The notes under the pieces: generated by a model
Told to the model about the DNA's origin: nothing
Databases searched by the model: none
Seen by the model: only the letters and a program-made list of their open reading frames with translations
Made by a program: the position numbers and the translations under genes
NCBI GenBank assembly: GCA_001662425.1
Contig: BDDC01000056.1
Coordinates: 22,581-86,580, forward strand
DNA from: Chlamydomonas sphaeroides
Taxonomy: Eukaryota > Chlorophyta > Chlorophyceae > Chlamydomonadales > Chlamydomonadaceae
Direction of reading: 5' to 3'
Length of the DNA stretch: 64,000 bases
Shown here: piece after piece, positions 23,157-34,863 of the stretch
Layout of the letters: every line of letters begins with the position of its first letter
Position numbering within the stretch: position 1 is the first letter of the stretch

Positions 23157-26100
23157 CTACACGTGCCAGGCAGTGCCTTCCGTCGGCACGCTGCCGCCGC
23201 TGCCGGGCGCGGCGCCGCTGCTGGCGGCGGCGGCGGCGGGCTCTGGCACCAAGCGCATAGATGCCGCGTTGTGGCGGCGGATCAGGATCACCGCCGCCAC
23301 CGCCGCCACCGCCGCCAGAACCACCGCGCCCGCAGCGGCAGCGATCGCGATTACTACGGTGCTGACGCCGCCGCCGCTGGCGGCGGCGCCGCCGGCCTCG
23401 CCGCCGGCCTTGAGCTGTTCGGCGCCGGCGGGAGCGGGTCCGGCGGCGGCTTGCTCGGCGGCGGCGGGCTCCACGGTGACGCCATCGGTGGGGCCCCGAC
23501 CGGAGCGGTCGCCGCCGCTGGCACTGGGGCCGATGTCGTCGACGGCGACTGTGCCGGGGATGGTAACAACGGCGACGGGGGTGGGGACGGGAGCGCTGAC
23601 GGCCGGAGCGGCGAGCGGGGCTGCCGGTGCAGGGGACGCTGGCGGCGGTGCAGTGGGCGGCGCATCGGGCTGGCCGTCAAGGGTGATTGCACCGATGGTG
23701 CGGGGCGGGGGAGAGGACTTCTTGCCGCCGCCGCTACCACCGCTGCCGCCGCCGCCGCCGCCGGCAGGAGGCGGCGACTTGGTGGTGGAGGACCCCGGCG
23801 GCGGCGGCTTGGCGGCGGTGGTGGAGGAGGCGGGGGGCGGCGAGGCGGTGTTCTTGCCGCCACCTCCGTTGCCCTTGACCTGCAGGGGTGGGTGTGAGCG
23901 GGGCCGGGTGAGGAAGGAACAGTCAGGAGCTGCGTGTGGGGTATAACATGGGTAGAGGTCGCGAAAGCCGTCACGAGGGTCCCGGTGCAGGCCAAATCCC
24001 CAGCTCCCGCATGGGGAGGTCGTGCCAGGGCAAGGCACCCGAGCCGCCCGCCAGCTGCTTGGGCCTCACCCCATCCCACGACAAGGCTCACCGGGGAGGG
24101 CGGCGGCGGCGGCGAAGGCGGCGGCGAGGGCAGCCGTGGCGGGCTCGGCGGAAGCTGTGGCGGCGGCGACGGCGGCGACGGCGAGGGCGGCGGCGGCGGC
24201 GGGCTGGGCGGGCTGGGGGCCGAGGGAGGCGGCTTGACGAAGGCGGCTGCCAGGGTCGGGCACTCTGCCTCGGAGGTCAGGTAGCGGCAGAATGTGACGG
24301 GTAGGATGGCGGACTGGGCGCCGATGAAGGAGGGCGCCGTGTACACAACCAGCTGCGGCGCGGCACGGCGAAGACAAAGGAGGCAGCGGAGGCAGGCAGA
24401 GGATGAGAAGGGGGCGAGGGCACTGGATGGGGTGTGCCTCTCCCTCTCCCCCTGCCCGACGCTGCTGTCTTGCCCCCCGACCCGCGGCTGGCTGGCCTGG
24501 CCTCCCGCTCAGGAGGCTGCCCCCGCGCACCTTGTAGGCGGGCAGGACCATGCGGCTGTTGGTCGCCGCAGCGGTGATGAGGTCGATCCTGCGGTCCTCG
24601 TTGCGCCACGTGGCACTGTTGTCCATGGTGGCGTTCACCTCGTGCACGACCAGCTGTGGTTGGGAGCGCGGAGCCGGCAGTCGGGGGCCAGTCAGGGCGA
24701 TGAGCAAGAGGAGGAGCAGGAGCAAAGAGGCGGCAGGCCCCGGCTGCTATTGCCGGCGCGCCCCTCCCACAATCCCAAGCCACGCCCCCCGGTCCCGGCC
24801 CCAGCCGAGTCAGCCCCGGGGCGCACCTTGTTCCGGAAGTCCCAGTCCATGAGCGCGTCGCTGCCCGCCGCCACGCGCACTTCGAAGTACAGGTTCTTGG
24901 CTGCGGCCCCCGTGGCCGAGATCGAGGCGTAGCCGGGTAGCCAGGTGGGGCGGACGCGGGCGTAGGCGCCGGCGCCCGTCAGGTAGGTGGCGGGCAGGTT
25001 GATGGCGGGCAGCACGGCGGCGGCGGGCAGGGCGGCCGCGTCGAGGGAGCCGGCGCCGGTGGCAGGAGAGGCCCAGCCGAGGAGCGCCTGATGGGGTGGG
25101 TGGCGAGGGTGTGGTGGGAGGGTGGTGAGCATGAGGGTGGTTGTGGGGGGCAAGGGGGCGAAAGAGGTGCGAAGGGACACGCGGGTGCGCTTGGCGCGGG
25201 CCGTGGCGAGGGCGGTGGCTGGCCTCACCAGCTCGGGTGTGTTGGGGCAGACGGTGCCAGAGCCCATGCTGCGAGGGAGGGGCAGGCAAGCGGGGCACGC
25301 GTGTGTATTCGTGTGTCCAACTTTATGAGGCCGAAATAGAGCACGCGTGTGTTCAAGTGTTAGGTAGAACAGAATGTGTGTGTTGAGGGCGGAGGGCCTG
25401 CTGACCCACACAGCCGGTCGGACGACTCCGCAGTAGTGCCTCCATGGCCGCGGCCGCAACCTGCTGCCGAACAGCGCCCGCACGGCAGGCCCCACTCACT
25501 AGGTGGTCACGTCGCCGTACTCTGAGCCGTTGCGGAACGAATGGTACAGCGCATAGTTGTGCGTCACCTGCAGCCGGGGGCAGGGGCCACGGGGCAGGCA
25601 GGATGAGTGCAAGGCACGGCGTCGCAACCGCAGCCCTGCGGTACGTCAGCGGCAACCCAGCGTCAGCGCATCTCCCCAGTTGGGCCCCAGTTGTGCCCCA
25701 GTTGTGCCCCAGTTGGGCCCCAGTTGGGCCCCAGTTGGGCCCCAGTTGGGCCCCCACCGCACCTCGCCTTCCCCACTTCCCCGCCTCAACACTCCCACCC
25801 CGCAACAACAACACGTGAGCTCACCTCCTGCAGCGCCACCTGTGCGTTGGTGATGTGCCCGGTCTTTAGCCACACCAAGCCGCCGCCGAGGGTGGCCAGG
25901 CCCGCCCACCAACACTCGGGCGCCTTGAGGACCATGTGGTAGTTGGTGTAGCTGTTGTAGGCGGCGGAACCGATCTGCGCAATCGCCGCCGCGGAGAGCT
26001 TGTTGTAATAGTCAAAGGGGTCGGAGCAGGTGGTGGACCTGTTGGGCAGCGCGGCGCGGCGGGGGAAGAACAAGGGGAAAGGGCGGGGCGCGGTTGGTTG

Positions 26101-27863
26101 ACAATAACCCTACACGCATGGCCGGCCTCCTTGTCGCTGACCTGCACCCTCCCGGCCGCCTCATCCACCGTCCGTGCGGCACTCGCCTCGTTATTCGATT
26201 CCCTCGTTACATCCACGATGTCAACTCTATATTGACACAATCGGTTCTATGAAACCAGGCTGCGGCTGCTGCGTCCGTGCCCCGAGCCCCTCACCAGCAG
26301 CTCGCTGGCGTGACGGTGACCACGTTGAAGGCGGTCGCGTTAAAGGTCAGCTCACCGTAGCTAGGGGGTGAGGGAGGACAGCCAGGGCGCAGACGCGAGG
26401 TTCAGCAGCGCCACGTTAGCCAGGGCGCCATCCGTCACTCTCCGCAACGGCAACGGCCGGCCCAACCAGGCCAAATCGTGGTGCACCCCCAGCCGCCGCC
26501 AGGCCCCGGCGCAGCCAGCCCCCCACCGCGCCGCACCTGCACGCCTCCAGCATCGCCGCGGTGCCTCCCTTGCCGTCCAGGCTGGGTCCCAGGTAGGCGG
26601 TGCGCACGGCGGTTGGGGTGGTCTCCAGCGGCGAGTTGCAGGCGGGCGCGTCCGCCAGCAAAACCAGGATGCGCTGCGAGGCGGAGGTCGCGGACGGCGG
26701 CGGCGGGCTGTTGAGCAGCGCCACGTCGCCCGGCGCAAGCGACGAGCACTGGCCGGTGGCGGGGTCCACGGTGCAGGCCTGCAGGCGGTGGGTGGAGGGG
26801 AGGGAGGGAGGGGAAAGAGGGTATGGGAGGTGAGGGGCCGGGGAGCGCAGGCCGTGGGCCGGCGGCAGGCGGGGCAGGGCCAGGGGCAGGGGCGGGGTTG
26901 GTGGGGGTGGTATTGGTAGGTGTGTGCGGCAGCCGTGGTACGTACCAGGGTCACGAGGTCGCCGGGCCGCAGCTCACGGCCGTCCTTGTCCTTCTTTGGC
27001 ACCTTGTCCTTCTGCGGCGGGGGTTCACAGCCGGCGGGGCTCTTACTGCTGCGGTTCAGGCGAATGTGACCAACACCGTGCGCAACACGGACGGCTGCCA
27101 CCTGCCAGCGTTGGGCGCCGGAGCCCCAATGCGGCGGTTGGGAATGCGCTCCGGCAGCGGCCAAGGGAGCCCGTGCGGCCGGGGTGGGGGCTGCGGCGCG
27201 CACCTTTCCCAGCGGCCGCGCCTTGCCGCCATCCTGGGGGGACTCCAGCAGCGCGTACTGCGGCCCCTCGCCCCCGTGGTCATCCACAGCCACAAGCGTG
27301 CCTGCGAGGTGCCGGCGGCGAGGGCACGTGCGGGCAGCAGCGCTCGTCGGCGTGTGCGGCCAGGTGCGGCGTCGCAACGTTACTCAGAAACAGAGAGCAA
27401 CTGTGAGGTTTCACAAGCGAGCGTGGGGCGTTTTGGCCGGCGAATGTCTATGTGAGCCACCGTTGAGCGGCCGAACGCGCGGCTGGTGCTGGTCGCGGCT
27501 TGGGCGGCAAGGTTGTGCAAGGTGCACCGGTCGCATGTCGGACGCGACGTCTCACTTCCAGTGACACCGAGAGCCTACCTGTCCAGCGATCTACATTGGC
27601 TGCCGTTGCTCCTGCAAGACATTAATGTGGTTGGCGCGCCAAGTAGGTAAGGTAAGGTAGGCATCTAAACAAACTCCAGTGCTTCTTCGCGCAAGCTCTT
27701 AGAGGTCACTTGCATGACTCTGTAAGCACCTTAGCCTTCCCAGCTGCGTATGGTTGACGCTGCGACCTCTTGCGCTATTAGACACACCCTTCGCTGCCGC
27801 CTTACCACAGAGCAGTAGCAGGAGCGAAAAGCATGCTGCGATCAGCGCCGCTGGCTGAGGCAT
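23157..27863 (-). CDS. Gametolysin-like (M11) metalloprotease with Pro-rich stalk and C-terminal membrane helix
   Basis: Twelve exons: 27863-27806, 27301-27204, 27011-26946, 26778-26537, 26360-26295, 26038-25825, 25567-25500, 25268-25229, 25087-24827, 24653-24531, 24352-24092 and 23879-23157. All phases agree (739 residues). Exon 1 gives a signal peptide (MPQPAALIAACFSLLLLLCG). VDDHGGEGPQYALLE and GRELRPGDLVTL match the gametolysin prodomain. The active site reads QEVTHNYALYH (247-257), that is QExxHxxxxxH in place of HExxH, as reported for Volvox VMP proteins, with TTYMGSG as Met-turn. After residue 450 comes a Ser-Pro rod, then a Gly/Pro/Ala linker, a helix at about 672-699 (VVIAIAAAAGAVVLAAVAAV) followed by RRHN, and a 40-residue tail. 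This predicts a type I membrane protein cleaving wall or matrix glycoproteins. The join of exon 1 to exon 2 is the least certain, because an intermediate exon may be missing. Confidence 0.88.
25676..25757. repeat. Twelve-base minisatellite in an intron of the protease gene
   Basis: About seven copies of CCCCAGTTGGGC, two of them with a T for G change (CAGTTGTGCC). Each unit is partly palindromic (CCCAGTTGGG), so the array could fold in the transcript. Confidence 0.85.
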
Positions 27864-30043
27864 CGCGCTTCTCGCACACGGTAGACGCCGTGTGAGGACT
27901 TCAGCTTCACGCGGCTGAGTTGGGCGTCAGCTGCTGCCGATGACAGTCACCCGAGGGCAGCAGCAAGTGTCAGCTATGGAGACTTGATTGAGTGGTGCCG
28001 TGTGCCGAGCGGTATGATGCGATGGGGCGGCTGTACGTTGAACCCTTTGGCTCCCTAAACACTTTGACAACCAATTCCCGTGCGCCAGGCTGTCCTATAA
28101 ATAGATCTAGAGGTGTGTACACTTCTAGCAACGAGTCGGTGTTCTGACGGCTGCGAAACGTCGCTCTTAACCTGTCTGGGACAACGCCCCCGGTGTGAGA
28201 ATTTCTTCCTTGCCTTCAATCGCAGCAGCGGCGGCACACGCTTGGCAGAACCCGCATCGTTTAACGCGGAGCCCCCACCCGTACTTGCAACTACTGACAA
28301 GACATGGTCGCCGGCACCCGGTGTCATTGGCGTCAAGGCGTGTAGGCCTAGCCTGCGCCCCTCAGACTGTGCCACGCGCTCACTCCGACTACAGCAACGT
28401 GGCACGCCACTTGGCATGCGGCGCTTGGCTCTGGCTGGGCCACAATACGGCCGCTGTGGCTCCTCTGGGCTGGCCAGGGCGGCTGTGCGCCGACGCCCGC
28501 AGCACACGCTCGCGGGCCCAGGTCAGGCGCGTCCAGCCTGGCCGCGGCGGACCCGCCATGGCCGCGCAGCGACCGCGCAAAGCCCATGTTGTGCCAGCGA
28601 TAGCCTAAAGGCCTTGGCAGGGGAGGCCCTTTGCCCTGGCCCCTGGCCCTTGGTGATCGCGCCCGATAGAGGCACCAGTGTACGGAGGCGCGGAGCTCTG
28701 GTGTGGGGCGCGAGGGCGCCAGGTGGCCGGGCGCCGAGCCCTCGCTGCGAACCGAGCAGCGCCTCAGCAGTCACGTGTAGTCAGTGCCAGGTCAAGGGCG
28801 TCAGGGCCGAGCGCCAGGGTGGCTCTCCAGGGTGCTGCCTTCGCCGATTCGGCACACCTTTCCCGGGCCTGCGCTTGCCTGTGGCGCTGGCCGCCTGCCG
28901 CACATGGGGTTTCGTGCCAATCGCGCGCTCCCCTCCTGGCCCCTCATATCAAGACCACTGCCGCTGCACCTGTCCAGACGCGCGGGTGGCGCAGGCTGGT
29001 GCGCCCAGGGGGTGCAGTCGCAGCGCACCGGCACCAGGGGCATGCCCCTTGACTGCAAGACAGGCTCTGACCGCCTTGGCAGCCGGCTGGCGGTCCCCCT
29101 TCCTGACCTGCCACCACCGACATTGTCGAGCGGAGAGGCGGCCGCTTCTGTTCGGGCCCAATGCTACAGCGCGGTAGTGCAACAAGGCAGCCATAGACGC
29201 CTGGGGCGCGGCCTGGGAGGACACGCTGCGGGGAGGTGCATTGTGGCTTGGTTGTACTGAATTCATTTCACTTCGTATCCCAGACCCCTCCCGACACGTG
29301 CACTCGGCTGCCGGTTTCGTCTACAGATGACCGCGCTGTGTATGGGACAATGGGAGGCGAGGCGCTGTGAGCGGCATTCCTGTGCTTTCCTGCCGTTTGA
29401 GGCAGTTCGGGCGGCTAGGTCCGGCCCGTGGGGCGAGGGCACGGATGTCGGTGTGCCCGAGACCCCAAAAATAGTCCCGGCGACAACCGCATAATGACCG
29501 ACTGTTTGCGTCTTTTCAGGGTGGCCACTTTTGGGGGCGAGCCATGCACCCATGCGCAGCTGGGGAGGCTTTACTGAATTCAAGCTGCCCTGACCTGGAC
29601 CAATGCAGGAGGTTCTGGTTGGTCAGCTGCTACGCTTTGAAGCTACTAATGGCTCATTGGAGTTATGCAGGTATCGTTTCGCGTACCGGTGTAATGGGGA
29701 AAGGAGGGGCCGGCTGTCATATCAACACAGGCACGAGGGAGCAGGGGAGAACGTGCGGGTTTCGACTTTGCGAGCCCCACGGGTCAGCCGGCGCCACCGT
29801 CGCCGTCCAAGCAGCTGTGAGCTGAAACCTGCGGACGTGATTGTTTGAGGCTTTCACCGAACTGGGCCAAGGACTTGGGCGTGGACAGTGCGCGAGCGCG
29901 CGGCGGCTGGCTGATCAGTCGCTCCAGCACATAGATACCTCCTTTTGCAAGCACCAGGTTACCTCTGGTCGCTTCAGCATCGTCGCTGTCACTGCCGAGG
30001 CCCACCAACGCATCACAGCTTCGATCGACCCGTGCGCTAGAAA
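27864..30043. other. Long divergent interval between the protease and OLA1 genes
   Basis: Both genes start outward from here. The 2.2 kb contains open frames, the longest about 350 codons from 28113 on the plus strand, but it begins with GTG and shows no domain or splice logic. I cannot assign any gene. The right end near 30000 is presumably the OLA1 5' UTR. Confidence 0.4.
28096..28104 (+). promoter_or_regulatory. Possible TATA box of unknown target
   Basis: TATAAATAG stands out in GC-rich DNA. It is 1.9 kb upstream of the OLA1 ATG, so it is unlikely to be the OLA1 core promoter. No transcript start can be assigned. Confidence 0.2.
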
Positions 30044-33000
30044 ATGGCCCCAAAGAAGCAGGAGGCTCCCAAGGAGCGTCCTCTCCTGGGCCGCTTCAAG
30101 GTTAGAGCGCGGCACGAGCTACGGCGCGAGCGACCGCTCATGCAGCACGGCTGCGGCATTTCGCACACGACGCACGGCTGGCGCCATACAGCTGCTTGCT
30201 AGAGCCCACAAACTGATCGCCAGTTGCAAGCTTGCAGCACAGCACAGCGCGTCCAGGAATAACGTGCTGCGCGGGCCCACCACGCGGGCTATGCCTCAGC
30301 AGCGCTCTCCCCTCCACTTCCCGCCGCCCTCCCGTTGCCTCCTCCCGCAGTCTAACCTGAAGATCGGCATCGTTGGCATGCCCAACGTGGGCAAGTCGAC
30401 GCTGTTCAACCTGCTCACGAAGGTCGGCGTGCCCGCCGAGTAAGTCCGTTCCCGCGGCTACGGCGAGGCCAAACAGCCAACACACCCCTGCCGGCACGCG
30501 CCCTGCCAGTACGCGCACCGAAGCACCGGCCTGCCTCGGAGCGTGCCACCATCACCTCAGCCGGTCAGCTCGCTCTGTGCCTTCGGAGGCGGCACGGCGC
30601 TCCTCGGCAAGCGCGCGGCTGCAGGGCCGCGGGTCCTACCAGGCACCACGTCTCCAAGCGACGCGGGTGCCCGGCTCGCGGACCCCTGGCGGACCCCACA
30701 AACGGCGCGGGGCCGGCACTGAGGCAGCCGGCACTGAGGCAGCCGGCACTGAGGCAGCTGGCACTGAGGCAGCCGGCACTGAGGCAGCCGGTGCAGCCGC
30801 TTGCGGCGTGTGGCGCCCAGCCCCTGCTCAGCTCGCCGCGAGCCGGTGCTGGGCCCCGGCTCTGGGCCTGGCCTGGCCGGGGTGGTGAGGCCGGGGGTAC
30901 CATCCCTCGCGGGCCCGAAGGCTGCCCGGCAGCCCAGCACTTGCTCCACACGTGCCGCCTGCTGCCGGGGGTCCAGGCCGCATGTCTATGCGCGCCGCCC
31001 GGGGCCCTGGGCCTGGCGTGGGCTCAGCACGCGAGGCACCGGACACGGACGTGCTGCCGAGCCGCACCCCAGCCGGCCCAGGAGCCATGTGAGGGGCCGA
31101 CCAGGCGCAGAGCGGACCAGGCGCTGGGCCCCGAGCCAGGGTCCATGCCGCCACAGCCTCGAGCTAGGCGACGTGGCTTCTTCGGCAGCAGCAACTGCAG
31201 TTCCAGCAGCAGCTCGGGGAGCCGCCTGCTGACTGGACACCAGCGCCCAGAGGGAGCCTGCAGCGCAGCAGAGCCAACCGCCCTGCAGGCGCCTAGGGCG
31301 GGCGCCAGCACGGTCAAGCGACACCCGCTGGCCCCCACCATCGCCGGTGGCCGTATCTGCGGCCGCGGCATCCCTATGCGCCGCCGCTCGTCAGCGTCTC
31401 CCTGCTGCGACCCACCTCCCTTGCCGTCCCGTGCCTCCGTAACCGCGCATCAGCAAAACCTTCCCCCGGCTTCTGCCCCACCAGGAACTTCCCCTTCTGC
31501 ACCATCGACCCCAACGCCGCGCGCGTCAACGTGCCCGACGAGCGCTTCAACTGGCTGACCAGCCTGTACAAGCCCAAGAGCGCGGTGCCCGCCTTCCTGG
31601 ACGTGGTGGACATTGCCGGCCTGGTGCGCGGCGCCGCCAACGGAGAGGTGAGCGACAGCATCCTGGTCATCAACAGGCAGGGGTGGCAGGGGCCGGAGGG
31701 CAGCCGAGGGCACCGCAGCCTTTGCAGCGCAGGGCGCGGGGCAGCGTGAGCTGTCGGAGCCCTGTGCCACGGCTCCGGCAACTCACCGCGTCCTGCTCCT
31801 CGCCGCCGTCCTGCTCACCCCGTCCTGGCTCCCCTTCCCTGCTCAGGGTCTGGGTAACGCCTTCCTGTCGCACATTGCGGCCGTGGACGGCATCTTCCAT
31901 GTGTGCCGCGCGTTCGAGGACGTGGACGTGATCCACGTTGAGGATCGCGTGGACCCCGTGGCCGACCTGGACATCATCCACACCGAGCTGCGCGCCAAGG
32001 ACCGCGCCAAGGTGGAGGGCGTCATTGACTCGATCAACAAGCTCAAGGTGCGGGCAGCGCAGGGAGGGGAGGGCAGGGGAGGAGGAGAGGAAGGGAAGAG
32101 GGCCTGTCAGGGACGTGCTGGGTTCGGTGAGTGCCTTGAATGGTGCTGGCGCGCGCCCCGACCTGCGCTGCGCCTGCGTCCGTGCCGCTCCTGTTCCCGG
32201 GTGCAGAGCCGCGGCCTGAAGAAGGAGCAGCTGGAGGAGCTGGACACGGCGGGCCGCATCCTGGAGCACCTGAACAAGGACCAGGACGTGCGCTTCGGCG
32301 ACTGGTCCGCCAAGGACATTGAGTTCCTCAACGAGTACCAGCTGCTCACCGCCAAGCCCGCCATCTACCTGGGTGCGTGGGGTCAGGAGGCGGCGAGAGG
32401 GCGAGGGGGCAGGGCGAGGAGTGGGCAGAGGCAAGGGAAGTGGGAGGGCAGGGGGCAGGGCAGGGTAAGGGCGAGGGGCGGAAGGGCAGATGCTGTCGGC
32501 GCCCAGCGGCGGAAGATGGCGTGGAGCGGAGGAGCGGTACGTTGCCCTTGCATTCACATCGCGCTTCCCTGACCTTCGCCCCTTGGCCCCCTCCGCCCTC
32601 GCAGTCAACATGAGCGAGAACGACTTTGCTCGCAAGAAGAACAAGTTCCTGCCCAAGATCCACGAGTGGGTGCAGGCGCACGGCGGCGAGCCCGTCATCC
32701 CCTTCTCCGCGGGCTTTGAGAACAAGATCTTCGAGATGCCCGAGGACGAGAAGGACAAGTACTGCAAGGAGGCGGGCGTCATGTGCATGCTGCCCAAGGT
32801 GCGCGCCTGGGGACCGGGGTTTGGGGGACGGTCAGGTCGTGCGGCTGCGCTTGGTGGGACCGGGCGAGGGGTCGTGTGGCACGCTGGCGGCAGTTGGGCG
32901 CGTGGCCCCGTGGTCGGCCCAGCTGATGTGGCCCCGCCTCGTCGCACCCAACGGGCCTGGCCCCCCGCGCCCCGCGGCCCTGCCCGGGGGCCTCCACGGC

Positions 33001-34863
33001 CCGCCCCTACGGCCCGTCCCGGGGCCCCTCGTTCGACTTGCCCTTGCCTGCCCTCCTGTCCTTTGCGGCCCCCCACCAGATCATCACCACGGGCTTCAAG
33101 GCCATCCACCTGATCTACTTCTTCACCGCCGGCGAGGACGAGGTCAAGTGCTGGCAGATCCGGAAGGGCAGCAAGGCGCCGCAGGCCGCAGGGACGATCC
33201 ACACAGACTTCGAGAGAGGTGCGGCCGCTGCCGGGGTTCCCCACGTTCCCTGCTGCTTGCACCCCCTCCACCTGGTAAACCCGGTAAAAAACAACGAAGC
33301 CAAACCCTTGAACCTGCGAGCCTGCGAATCCGCAGATTCACCCATAGCCGCTGCGACGGGGGGCCGAGCAGGCGAACATGCGAACAAGGGAGGGTTAAAT
33401 CACGCAGCGGCACGCAGCAGCCGACGGACTCACCGTGTGGTGCGTAACTCCCAGAGACCAATTAACTGCCACTGGCGCCTAGCGTCCCAGCCCAACCCCA
33501 TTACGCAACCATAAGCGAACCTGTGGAATGGGGTAGGCGCGCGGCGACTTGTCAGTAGACAGTCTTCGCTAACGTTATCGCGCAGCAGGTTGGTGCGGGC
33601 CGTCGGGGCGGCGTAGTCTATCCTAAGGTAGTCTGTCCCGCGCCAGTGGCAGTGTGTAGAGCGTCTGCGAGGGGAGGGCAGAAAGAAAGGGCCGCAAGAC
33701 GCGCCGGCGGGCGGCTGCTGTACGGCTGCCAGCGACGGGCTGAGGGGCAGGCGAGGGAAGGGGCTGGGAGGAGCGCGCGCTGTGTGTGGGGCGGCTGATA
33801 CGCAGGGTGAGGGGTAGAAGGAAAAGGGCTGGCTGACGCGCTGGCTTGAGTGGGGCTGGCCGGCGCACGCATGGGTGGGGCTGTGGCTGCAGGGTGGGGC
33901 GGTCGTCGGGCTGACGCGTGTAGGGAAGGGAGGGTGCCAGGGACGAGTGCACGGTGCGCAGTCCGAGTTGCCCCGTTAGGGTTCCCCACAGCTCGAAAGT
34001 GAAGGCCCGTGCAGGGTGGGCACAAGGTCACGACAGGGTGCCGATCCTTCCTTGGGTAAAGGTCACGGCCGGGCGCCTATCCTCCCTGGGTAAAGGCGGG
34101 AATGAACCACCGTAGGGGCGTTACACGACCCCGCCCACCGCGCAGGCATGCGGGAAGGGGGCAGACGGCCAACGCACCAAGGCCAGCGACCGCGCTATGG
34201 CAAAACCCAAGTAACCCGCAACCACAACCCATCAAACTCACCCCCGATGCAAACCCAATACCCGCCCAACGGCACCGCCCATAAAGCGCGGAAACCACCC
34301 AGGTGCTGCTGCTCCTGCTGACGCCGCCACGCTCAGGATCCGGATGGATCTGGATCCGGATGTTGCAGTTGTCTGGTTTGGTCCTTGAGCTCGCCGCCTG
34401 ACTGCCCTCGCTGCCTTTGTGCTTGTGCTGCCGCGTGCGCATGGCGTCAGGCTTCATCTGCGCCGAGGTGATGAAGTACGATGAGCTCAAGGAGCTGGGC
34501 TCCGAGAATGCCGTCAAGGCGGCGGGCAAGTACCGCCAACAAGGCAAGGAGTACGTGGTGGTGGACGGCGACATCATCTACTTCAAGGTACGGCAGTACG
34601 GCAGTACAGCAGCGTCGTGTGCACCGGGGATGGGGGCTTTGGGGAGGAGAGGAGGGGTGAAGGAGGGGAAACGACGGCAACACTGTGTGCAGATGGGATG
34701 GGAGGGCGGGGCGAGGGGCGGTTGCAGGGATGGGGGACGCTTCGATGTCGCGCTACGCTTGTCTGTTGCACCGACCCCATGCCGCGGCCTGACCTTTCCG
34801 CCGCTGTGCTGCTGTATCGTTGCATTGTCGCAGTTCAACGTGACGAGCAGCGGCAAGAAGTAA
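30044..34863 (+). CDS. OLA1: Obg-like ATPase 1 (OLA1/YchF)
   Basis: Nine exons: 30044-30100, 30351-30439, 31485-31647, 31847-32047, 32207-32372, 32605-32798, 33080-33218, 34451-34587 and 34834-34863, giving 391 residues (family about 395). Motifs: P-loop GMPNVGKS (28-35), DIAGLVRGAA (91-100), and NMSE (227-230) in place of NKxD, which in this family shifts specificity from GTP to ATP. A coiled-coil insert (KKEQLEELDTAGRILEHL) and a C-terminal TGS domain (ITTGFKAIHLIYFFTAGEDE to GDIIYFKFNVTSSGKK) follow. OLA1 is a soluble P-loop ATPase linked to ribosomes, translation control and stress response. The N-terminus MAPKKQEAPKERPLLGRF is typical. The introns before exons 3 and 8 are over 1 kb, much longer than the rest. 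Confidence 0.95.
30714..30795. repeat. Fifteen-base minisatellite in OLA1 intron 2
   Basis: About five copies of GGCACTGAGGCAGCC with single-base variation (one has AGCT for AGCC). It lies in the 1,045-base intron and reads open in the frame giving AGTEA repeats. Confidence 0.85.
33219..34450. other. Large intron 7 of OLA1
   Basis: This 1.2 kb intron splits the TGS domain at Gly337. It carries no recognisable exon, although short frames are open. The exon at 34451 continues the conserved GFICAEVMKYDELKELGSEN segment, so it must belong to the same gene despite the distance. No clear transposon ends or target duplication seen. Confidence 0.7.

Noticed and set aside
28113..29177. 354-codon plus-strand open frame just after a TATA-like site
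   Set aside because: Starts with GTG, not ATG, has irregular composition and no recognisable domain or splice sites.
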